From Flavobacteriales bacterium (lineage in GTDB: Bacteria > Bacteroidota > Bacteroidia > NS11-12g > UBA955), in contig NSIM01000014.1 in NCBI GenBank assembly GCA_002737705.1, positions 1 through 41,978 on the forward strand: DNA of 41,978 bases, given 5' to 3'. Shown piece by piece: positions 35,070 through 41,978 of the stretch (positions are counted from its first letter, which is position 1; every line of letters begins with the position of its first letter). Below the pieces are notes generated by a model, which worked only from the letters and a program-made list of their open reading frames with translations, did no database searches and was not told the DNA's origin. The translations under genes were made by a program, and so were the position numbers.

Positions 35070-38000
35070 TTAATAAGTAACAGATTTGATAATTTGTTCT
35101 TTTTCAGAATTTATCAGACGAATAGTATAAACACCAACCCCATAATTAGTCAAGTTGATTTCGTGATTATAGTTACCGCCTAAGTTATTTAAGATTTCTC
35201 TGTATACAATTTGCCCAAGCGTATTTTGAATTTCAAGGATGTAATTATCTGTTTTTGTAGTATGAATACTTAACATAAAGTGCCCGTCGTTTGGATTCGG
35301 AATAACGCGCATAAAGTCGAAGTCGTTTAGTTGCGCTACTCCTGTAGGATCAACAACTGCGGTAGATTGCCCAGAGCCACATCCTAGCGAGTCGTAAACT
35401 TCAACAGTGTATGTGCCAAGTACCGTTGCTGTACAGGATTGCCCCGTAGACAAAGGAATAGGAACTCCATTTAGAAACCATTGATAATTTGCGCCAGTTA
35501 CATTTGATGTAAGGACATTTCCATTCACAATAACAATTGGAGTTGCTGGTGGAATATCAATTACAACGGTGTGCGTAGCTATACTAAAGCATCCTAAAGA
35601 GTCAGTTCCTGTTACGGAATAAGTTGTACTTGTAATCGGTGAGTCAATTATAGTTGCGGTTGTTTGTCCTCCCGGCAACCAAGCGTAAGTGGTTGCTCCG
35701 CTAGCAGTTAAACTAACACTGTTCCCAGGACAAATAATATTAAGCCCCGCGATACTAACTGTTGGTTGAAGTACAACAGTTACAGTTGTAGAGTCAATAT
35801 TTATACAACCATTTAGATCTGTACCCGTTACTGTGTAAGTAACTGTTGTTGTTGGCGCGTCTGAAACAGTAGGGCCACTAAGATTAATAGGCTGCCACAG
35901 GTAAGATGCGGCTCCAGTTCCATTAAGATTCACAGATGCTCCAAGGCAAATAAGATTGCTTGAAGCAACAGCAGTCACTAAAGGAATCGAATTTACGAAT
36001 ACAGAAATAGTTGATGTATTTGAGCAACCAGCAGCAGACAGACCCGTTACGGTGTACGTTGTGCTTGAAATCGGAAAGTCTGTGATCGGAGAGCCACTCA
36101 TGTTAATGGGTTGCCAGCTATAAGCCGCTGCACCAAAACCGGTAAGCGTAATCGAATTACCAATACAAACGCTGTCTGCTGAAATTGATGCGGTAACAGT
36201 TGGAATTATATTTACTGTAATTGGAACAAGCAAGGTGTCGGAGCAGCCGCTTGGATAAGTTCCAATTACAGTGTAGGTTGTACTGGTAGCGGGAACATAG
36301 GTGACTGTAGTGTTAGATAAATTTCCAGGCATCCAATTATAAACGGAAGCGCCTGAGACAACTAATATAACGGAGTCGCCATAGCAGATTGAGGAATTGG
36401 ACGCAGTTACAACTACAGTAGGGCTTGGTGACACAACAATCATTTGCGTTGCTGTATTTGTGCATCCGTTTCCGTTTGTTCCAACGACAGTATAAGTTGT
36501 TGTTGATAACGGGGAAACAGTAATTGTTGCTCCCGACAAATTTCCAGGTTGCCAGGTGTACGAAGTTGCTCCCGATGCAGTTAATGTTGCGTTAGCTGTC
36601 GAGCACATTAAAAAACTAGGTGTGAAGATTGTAACATTTGGAGCAGCACTTACAGTAATTGTCTGTGTTGTTGTGTTTGTGCAGCCATTCGTTGCTGTTC
36701 CGATTACGGTATATGTTGTTGTTGATAACGGAGAAACAGTAACAGTTGTGCCCGATAAATTTCCAGGCATCCAGCTATATGAATTCGCGCCACTTGCAGT
36801 AATTGTTGTTGTTCCTCCAGCACAAATTGTATTCATTGTTGTTGTTGCTAAAATTATTGGATTAGCAATTGTTGTTATTGTAATTATCGCGGAGCCCACG
36901 CAACCATTTCCATTTGTACCTGTCGCGGTGTACGTTGTAGTTGTCGTTGGGCTAACTATAATTGTTGCACCCGATAAATTTCCTGGCATCCAAACATAGG
37001 AAGTAGCGCCGCTTGCCGTTAATGAAGTGTTGTTGCCAGAGCATACAGTTGCCGAAGTTGTTGTGATTGTAATGATTGGCGTAGGGTTAACTGTAATTGT
37101 TCTTGTTGCAGTGTTTGTGCAGCCGTTTGCTCCCGTTCCCGTTACTGTGTATGTTGTAGTAGCGGCGGGACTAATTGTAATTGTTGCCCCGGATAAACTT
37201 CCAGGCATCCACATGTAAGTGGTGCCACCTGTAGCTGTAATTGAACTGCTGTTTCCCACACAAATAGTTGCCGCAGTTGTTGTTGTTGTAATGATTGGAG
37301 CAGGGTTAACTGTAATTGTTCTAGTTGCTGCATTTGTGCAGCCCGCTGTATTTCCCGTAACTGTATATGTGGTTGTTGTTAATGGTGAAACAGTAATAGT
37401 TGCCCCTGATAAATTTCCAGGCATCCAATTGTATGAAGATGCGCCACTGGCCGTAATTGAAGCACTATTTCCAGCACAAATTGTTCCTGATGTGGTAGTA
37501 GTTGTAACTGTTGGGATAGGATTAACGGTTATTGTTCTCGTTGCAGAGTTTGTGCAGCCGTTTATTCCTGTTCCTGTTACAGTGTATGTTGTTGTTGTTG
37601 CGGGACTAATTGTAATAGTAGCACCCGAAAAATTTCCAGGCATCCAATTATAGGAAACAGCCCCACTTGCAGTAATTGAGGTACTATTTCCAGCACAAAT
37701 TGTTCCTGATGTGGTAGTAGTTGTAACAGTTGGTAATGGCTTTATTGTTATAACTTGTGTTGTTGAACTTGTTCCGTTTGCGTTTGAAGAGGTTAGCGTT
37801 ACTGTATATGTTCCAGCTGTAGCCCAAGAAATACCAGAGGGATTTTGTGCTGTTGATGTAGATGGCGTTGCATTTGGGAAAGTCCAATTCCACGCTGTTG
37901 GATTATAGCTTGTTTGATCCGTGAAGTTGATCGGAGTGTTTGAACAGGCAATAAATGTGTTTGCCGAGAACTGTGCAATAGGAGGCAGTGTCGCCGGATT

Positions 38001-40418
38001 AAAAATATCCACTTCCCACACCCCTCTACCAAAACTTGCAGCACGAAGCTTTGCTGTTCCCGCATGAATTTCAAGATCAAAAATAGGAACATTAGGAAGA
38101 CTGGTAAAGTAGGGTTGCCAACTTAAAAAAGAGCTGTCTAAATAATAAACTCCGACATCTGATCCAACATAAACAGCTCCAATTGTTGAACTTGGGTCGT
38201 AACGTAAAGCATTGCAAGGAAGGTTTGGTAGCCCTGTTGAAATATTTGTCCATGTAGTTCCTCCGTTTGTTGTTTTGAAGGCTTTATTACCAGAGGAGTA
38301 GCCAGATAAGGTTACTATAGCCGTTAGGGGATCAGAGGGCTTAACATCAACTCTACTTAAAAAAGCTGACCCAACAGGAAGTGTTCCGGTTATTGTGGTC
38401 CAAGTTGTTCCGCCATCGGTTGTTAAATATGCCGCGTTCGACCGTAAAAGATAAATTGTTTGGCTTGACGAAGGCGCAACTTTAAAGTCAACAACCCCCA
38501 AATGGATAGAGTTAGGAAGCGCAGTTAACATTGTCCAACTTGTTCCTTGGTTTGTTGATTTCCATAAATTGCTGCGGCCACAATAAATTGTATTTGCCGC
38601 TGTTGGATCTTGGTACCATGGCGTTACCCATGGAGCGTTTCCAGTAAGACCCGATGTAATTGAATTCCAATTTGCGCCCCCATTTGTGCTTCTGTTTAGA
38701 CCACCAACTTGATACGAAGCATACATTACACTATTATTTGTTCTGTCAATAAAACAATCCATTCCATCACCGCCCAGTGTTCTTGCATAAGTTGCGCCGT
38801 TTTTAAGATTTGTACCATTGTCTTGATGACCCGTAAGCCAAAGATTTGGGCTTCCTGTTTGTCCCGACAAGCCAATGCGATACATCTGAGCGATGCATAG
38901 ATTGTTAGATAAATCTATCCACGAACTACCATTATTAGTTGTTTTATAAACACCCCCATCGCAACCCACAAACATTGTTGTTGCATTATAATAAAACATG
39001 GCATGATGATCTGCATGAATGTAAGGTGCGCCCGAACCAGTCCAATGGCCATTAAGCGTCCAGCTTGTACCTCCGTTTGTTGTTCTCCAAAGATTAATTC
39101 CCCCAACACAAACTTCGTTTGCGTTTGTTGGCGAGCAATCAATTGTCAAATCATACCAACTTTGTCCGCCTACATCGCTTCCTGCATTAGACCAACCAAG
39201 AAGATTGCTTGGAGAACTGATTGTTACCTGAGTAAACGATGCTCCTGAATTTGTTGATTTATAAAAACCATGTAATCCTGAATTGGCAGAGCTTCCCGCA
39301 ACTAAATAAACAATTGCTGTGTTTGCTTCTGTTACTGCAATAGCCAATCGATTTACACTGGTTGCACTAGGAAGACCAGCTGTAATAGTTATCCAAGTAG
39401 CTCCGCCGTCTGTTGATTTAAAAAAATCTTTTCCGCAAGCATAAATTGTATTTGGCGTTTGCGGCATAAACTCAGCATCGTAACAAGAACTATTTAATAC
39501 CTGAGTCCATGTCGTTCCGCTATTTGTTGTTCTCCAAATTCCGGTATTTGAAAACGCCATAATTGTTGACGGCGTTCCTGGCATAATCAAAAGCTTTCGA
39601 ATCGTACGACCTTGTGTAACGGTCCAAGCTAAACCTGAAGAGTTCCATGTAGCACCACCATCGATAGATTTCAAAACACCTGTTGAATAAGTATCGGAGT
39701 GGTCTCCGTCTCCAGTTGCTAAATACATTATTTGTGTATTTGTAGAATCAATCACAACATCACTTACTCCAATAACAGTAAGAAAATCGGTGTTAGTTGT
39801 CCAACTCGATCCTCCATTAGTAGATTTCCATAATCCCCCCGCTGGGGCGCCGGCCCAAATTGTATTAGGATTTGTTGGGTCAAGGCGAATAAACCCAATG
39901 CGCCCAGCACCTGTTCCTATTGGCCCACCCACAGGTCCAGCAAAAGTCCAATTTGAGGATTGTATTGTATTCGGGCCTATACTGTTTTGTATGGAAGGAT
40001 TTCCATTACCCTGATGGTACATTTGCAATGCCGCGGGTGTATTATTGAGATAATCTTGAAAATACCCCCAAGTCTTTGAAGGTAAACTTAAGTCACCCGA
40101 TGGGAAAACTCGCGGCTCCATAAAATATTCCCACCTCTTAAATTGAAGATACCCCTCCATTTCCTCTTCACTTTCTTCTTCGTTAGCATATGGTTTATTT
40201 GATGAAAAAGAATTTCTGTTATTAGCCCTCTCTCGCTCTATTTTGCGAACTAAGCTTTTCATATCATGGTTGAAAGTATTTTGAATAGTATAAAAATTAG
40301 TGGTTGGATTTGCCATTGGGCTTTTCCAAATTTGGGCATCGCTTTTCTTTATTATTAATAAAAAAAACAGAAGCGATAAAGTATAGTAAAACAAACTACG
40401 GTTCTTTATTTTGATCAT
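35070..40418 (-). CDS. 1782-residue BNR/sortilin-like propeller protein with ten tandem Ig-like repeats and T9SS type A tail
   Basis: A paralogue of the following gene. The start is the ATG at 40418 (MIKIKNRSLFYYTLSLLFFL, a signal peptide ending near KSDAQ), not the upstream in-frame extension. A basic/acidic helix region contains EEESEEEMEG and leads to the motif LQFKRWEYFMEPRVFPSGD (~91-112), shared with the paralogue. The BNR propeller covers about residues 150-800 (AGAPAGGLWKSTNGGSSW, LKSIDGGATW, FKSTDGGATW, WKSTNQGTSW). One PKD domain follows (~813-890), then ten Ig-like units of about 72 residues (~893-1620), each with a (T/V)ICxGNS..(I/L)TASGA.SY.WMPGN.SG core. A SprB-like end domain and the T9SS sorting domain (MRVIPNPNDGHFMLSI, LGQIVYREIL, GVGVYTIRLIN) close it. 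Size and repeats suggest a long surface-exposed stalk that presents the propeller. Confidence 0.88.
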   Translation of the reverse strand: MIKIKNRSLFYYTLSLLFFLLIIKKSDAQIWKSPMANPTTNFYTIQNTFNHDMKSLVRKIERERANNRNSFSSNKPYANEEESEEEMEGYLQFKRWEYFMEPRVFPSGDLSLPSKTWGYFQDYLNNTPAALQMYHQGNGNPSIQNSIGPNTIQSSNWTFAGPVGGPIGTGAGRIGFIRLDPTNPNTIWAGAPAGGLWKSTNGGSSWTTNTDFLTVIGVSDVVIDSTNTQIMYLATGDGDHSDTYSTGVLKSIDGGATWNSSGLAWTVTQGRTIRKLLIMPGTPSTIMAFSNTGIWRTTNSGTTWTQVLNSSCYDAEFMPQTPNTIYACGKDFFKSTDGGATWITITAGLPSATSVNRLAIAVTEANTAIVYLVAGSSANSGLHGFYKSTNSGASFTQVTISSPSNLLGWSNAGSDVGGQSWYDLTIDCSPTNANEVCVGGINLWRTTNGGTSWTLNGHWTGSGAPYIHADHHAMFYYNATTMFVGCDGGVYKTTNNGSSWIDLSNNLCIAQMYRIGLSGQTGSPNLWLTGHQDNGTNLKNGATYARTLGGDGMDCFIDRTNNSVMYASYQVGGLNRSTNGGANWNSITSGLTGNAPWVTPWYQDPTAANTIYCGRSNLWKSTNQGTSWTMLTALPNSIHLGVVDFKVAPSSSQTIYLLRSNAAYLTTDGGTTWTTITGTLPVGSAFLSRVDVKPSDPLTAIVTLSGYSSGNKAFKTTNGGTTWTNISTGLPNLPCNALRYDPSSTIGAVYVGSDVGVYYLDSSFLSWQPYFTSLPNVPIFDLEIHAGTAKLRAASFGRGVWEVDIFNPATLPPIAQFSANTFIACSNTPINFTDQTSYNPTAWNWTFPNATPSTSTAQNPSGISWATAGTYTVTLTSSNANGTSSTTQVITIKPLPTVTTTTTSGTICAGNSTSITASGAVSYNWMPGNFSGATITISPATTTTYTVTGTGINGCTNSATRTITVNPIPTVTTTTTSGTICAGNSASITASGASSYNWMPGNLSGATITVSPLTTTTYTVTGNTAGCTNAATRTITVNPAPIITTTTTAATICVGNSSSITATGGTTYMWMPGSLSGATITISPAATTTYTVTGTGANGCTNTATRTITVNPTPIITITTTSATVCSGNNTSLTASGATSYVWMPGNLSGATIIVSPTTTTTYTATGTNGNGCVGSAIITITTIANPIILATTTMNTICAGGTTTITASGANSYSWMPGNLSGTTVTVSPLSTTTYTVIGTATNGCTNTTTQTITVSAAPNVTIFTPSFLMCSTANATLTASGATSYTWQPGNLSGATITVSPLSTTTYTVVGTNGNGCTNTATQMIVVSPSPTVVVTASNSSICYGDSVILVVSGASVYNWMPGNLSNTTVTYVPATSTTYTVIGTYPSGCSDTLLVPITVNIIPTVTASISADSVCIGNSITLTGFGAAAYSWQPINMSGSPITDFPISSTTYTVTGLSAAGCSNTSTISVFVNSIPLVTAVASSNLICLGASVNLNGTGAASYLWQPINLSGPTVSDAPTTTVTYTVTGTDLNGCINIDSTTVTVVLQPTVSIAGLNIICPGNSVSLTASGATTYAWLPGGQTTATIIDSPITSTTYSVTGTDSLGCFSIATHTVVIDIPPATPIVIVNGNVLTSNVTGANYQWFLNGVPIPLSTGQSCTATVLGTYTVEVYDSLGCGSGQSTAVVDPTGVAQLNDFDFMRVIPNPNDGHFMLSIHTTKTDNYILEIQNTLGQIVYREILNNLGGNYNHEINLTNYGVGVYTIRLINSEKEQIIKSVTY
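35560..37740 (-). repeat. ten tandem coding repeats of about 213-219 bases (Ig-like stalk)
   Basis: Ten head-to-tail units encode Ig-like domains of about 71-73 residues with a core like GxxSYxWMPGNLSGATITVSP and a GC(T/V)N ending. The first units in reading order, near 37740 down to about 36450, are most alike. A 45-base stretch is identical at 37683-37727 and 37464-37508, exactly 219 bases apart. The last three or four units (toward 35560) are more diverged. The gradient suggests recent expansion or gene conversion in the propeller-proximal part. Confidence 0.88.
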
Positions 40419-40471
40419 TGCTAATATTATTATGTACTCGAACTTTTTTTTAATAAATAAAACATACCAAA

Positions 40472-40479
40472 CAAAATTA
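40472..40479 (-). promoter_or_regulatory. candidate -7 element of the 1782-residue protein gene
   Basis: On the minus strand this reads TAATTTTG, a match to TAnnTTTG, 54 bases before the start codon at 40418. No good -33 TTG is seen at the usual distance. It lies in the 228-base divergent region shared with phoH. Confidence 0.35.
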
Positions 40480-40551
40480 ACATAAAAATTGGCGATTTCA
40501 CCTGATCCCATTCATTTAAGGTTTTTTAACTATCCGCCAAAGAGGGAATAA

Positions 40552-40573
40552 AATCAACATTTTAATGTTGATT
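40552..40573. promoter_or_regulatory. 22-base inverted repeat between divergent genes
   Basis: The arms AATCAACATT and AATGTTGATT (perfect 10-base complements) are separated by two bases. The repeat is centred about 85 bases before the phoH start and 145 bases before the start of the divergent propeller gene. The symmetric form fits a dimeric regulator site or a small hairpin. No known operator is recognised. Confidence 0.35.
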
Positions 40574-40646
40574 AATTAATAAATTAGAAGTGTGTTAAAT
40601 GTGTTGTATTTAATAGCTTCGTACCAAACAAATTAATACGCTCTTT

Positions 40647-41975
40647 ATGCCGAAGGAGAAAAAAATTTTTGTGCTCGACACGTCTGTGATTATTTATGAT
40701 CATAACGCTATTAAAAGTTTCAAAGAGCATGATGTTGTGGTACCTATAACGGTGCTTGAGGAACTTGATAATTTTAAAAAAGGAAATGATACAAAAAACT
40801 ATGCTGCACGAGAGTTCACTCGTTATATAGATAAAATATCTGGCAGGAACACTTTGCAAGATTGGATTAACATCAACGGCAAAGGGCATGGAATGTTCAT
40901 GATTGAAATGCGACAGTCTCCCAAGCTGGATGCCGAAAAAATATTTGGTGAGAGAAAAGCTGACCATAGAATTTTAAATTCTGCGCTTTATCTATCAGAA
41001 AAATATCCAACAAGGAAAGTTGTTTTGGTTACCAAGGATATTAATCTGCGCATAAAAGCAAAATCATTAAGCCTACAGGCCGAAGATTATGAAACAGGAA
41101 AAATTAAAAATCTCGATGAGCTTTATACAGGCAGTACCCTGCTCGATAAAATAACGCCGGCGACAATTGCTGATTTATACGAGAAAGAAATAATTCCCGT
41201 TCCCCCCACAATAAAAAAATCTTTGCCTGTAGCAAATCATTTTTATATTTTAAAGGGCGGACAAAAATCTGTGCTCGCTTGGTATAATTCACACGCGGAT
41301 AAATTAGAGCGGGTAAAAAAACAAACCGCATTTAATATTCTTCCGAGAAATGCAGAACAAGCATTTGCCCTTGATGCAATTCTTCGCCCAGAGGTAAGAC
41401 TTGTCACCATTCAAGGTGTTGCAGGAACAGGTAAAACACTTCTTTCTTTGGCCGGGGCATTGGAGCAAAGAAGAAATTATCATCAGATTTATTTAGCTCG
41501 TCCAATTGTTCCTCTTAGTAACAAAGACATTGGGTATTTGCCCGGCGATGTTAAGTCAAAGTTGAATCCATATATGGAACCGCTTTGGGATAATTTAAAA
41601 TTTATTAAAAGCCAATTTAGCGAAAAAGACAGGGAGTTTAAGCAGATAAACGAAATGGTTGAGAACGAAAAATTGGTTGTATGCCCGCTTGCATATATAC
41701 GCGGTAGAAGCTTGTCGAATGTTTTTTTTATTGTTGACGAAGCGCAAAATCTTACGCCCCACGAGGTCAAAACAATTATTTCCCGCGCCGGAGAAAACAC
41801 AAAAATTATTTTTACAGGGGACATTTTTCAAATTGACACACCTTACCTCGACACCCAATCCAATGGACTTTCCTACATGATTGATCGATTGAAAGGGAAA
41901 GATTTGTATGCCCACATTACTTTACAAAAAGGAGAAAGAAGCGAATTAGCTAATCTTGCCAACGAGTATTTGTAA
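40647..41975 (+). CDS. phoH: PIN-PhoH fusion ATPase
   Basis: This 442-residue protein combines an N-terminal PIN domain with a C-terminal PhoH NTPase. The PIN part (~1-140) shows KIFVLDTSVIIYDHNAI with the first catalytic Asp, VVVPITVLEELDNFKKG with the conserved Glu, and later acidic residues (ADHRILNSAL and VVLVTKDINLRIKA). The PhoH part (~235-442) has LVTIQGVAGTGKTLLSLAGA as Walker A near residue 257, LARPIVPLSNKDIGYLPGD, and VFFIVDEAQNLTPHEVKTII as Walker B near residue 362. By family knowledge such PIN-PhoH proteins act as RNA helicase/nucleases in RNA processing; the targets here are unknown. The stop codon TAA lies at 41973-41975, three bases before the window end, so the gene is complete. 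Confidence 0.94.
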   Translation: MPKEKKIFVLDTSVIIYDHNAIKSFKEHDVVVPITVLEELDNFKKGNDTKNYAAREFTRYIDKISGRNTLQDWININGKGHGMFMIEMRQSPKLDAEKIFGERKADHRILNSALYLSEKYPTRKVVLVTKDINLRIKAKSLSLQAEDYETGKIKNLDELYTGSTLLDKITPATIADLYEKEIIPVPPTIKKSLPVANHFYILKGGQKSVLAWYNSHADKLERVKKQTAFNILPRNAEQAFALDAILRPEVRLVTIQGVAGTGKTLLSLAGALEQRRNYHQIYLARPIVPLSNKDIGYLPGDVKSKLNPYMEPLWDNLKFIKSQFSEKDREFKQINEMVENEKLVVCPLAYIRGRSLSNVFFIVDEAQNLTPHEVKTIISRAGENTKIIFTGDIFQIDTPYLDTQSNGLSYMIDRLKGKDLYAHITLQKGERSELANLANEYL

Positions 41976-41978
41976 AGA

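Noticed and set aside
36556-37653. Long plus-strand reading frames rich in Val (VVVVVGLTIIVAPDKFPGIQ-like) opposite the tandem repeats
   Set aside because: They arise from the reverse complement of Thr-rich repeat codons; the pattern repeats with the same period as the real minus-strand gene and has no start or domain support.
35560-37740. Could the regular repeats be a CRISPR array?
   Set aside because: Units are about 219 bases, fully coding, without short conserved repeats separated by unique spacers, and no cas genes are near.
30689-40418. Annotation of the giant proteins as glycosyl hydrolases
   Set aside because: BNR-type blades often attract that label, but no catalytic acid/base pair or other active-site motif could be identified.
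40419-40511. N-terminal extension of the 1782-residue protein
   Set aside because: The ATG at 40418 begins a clear signal peptide; the extension would place 31 extra residues before it and covers the promoter candidate.

Overview
This window looks like chromosomal DNA of a member of the Bacteroidota. The evidence is several secreted proteins ending in type IX secretion (T9SS) sorting domains of both type A and type B, a TonB system with two ExbD paralogues, a full nuo operon with a short NuoG, AT-rich spacers, and a few TAnnTTTG-like promoter elements. The exact order or genus cannot be told from the sequence alone. No tRNA, rRNA, CRISPR array, transposase or phage gene was seen.

Layout. Bases 1-5550 hold the 3' end of a type B T9SS adhesin-like gene, a converging gene for a TMTC/GT-C-like membrane protein with C-terminal TPRs, and a T9SS type A repeat protein that ends in a perfect 18-bp-arm hairpin terminator. 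Bases 5573-11572 (minus strand) form a TonB-type energy-transduction operon read exbB-exbD-exbD-tonB-small membrane protein-PstS-like lipoprotein-TPR protein. Bases 11793-14227 (minus) hold a DedA membrane protein and a 577-residue T9SS cargo protein. Bases 14288-29698 (minus) are the respiratory complex I operon nuoABCDEF-[outer-membrane barrel gene]-nuoGHIJKLMN, with a sodium/proton:dicarboxylate (glutamate) symporter gene overlapping the end of nuoN. Bases 29699-30142 are noncoding and contain a decayed T9SS C-terminal domain on the plus strand. Bases 30143-40418 (minus) hold two very large neighbouring paralogues (1782 and 1445 residues) with BNR/sortilin-like propellers and T9SS tails, followed by a GmhB-like HAD phosphatase. 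A PIN-PhoH ATPase gene (plus) closes the window.

How the parts work together. Complex I oxidises NADH and builds the ion gradient. ExbB/ExbD/TonB spend that gradient on outer-membrane transport, and the symporter coupled to nuoN would use it for organic-acid uptake. The T9SS cargo proteins are expected to be exported across the outer membrane and anchored or released at the surface. The most unusual points are an outer-membrane barrel gene translationally coupled to nuoF inside the complex I operon, an orphan PstS-like lipoprotein in the TonB operon, the paired giant propeller proteins that share an N-terminal sequence signature, and the T9SS sorting-domain relic upstream of nuoA.
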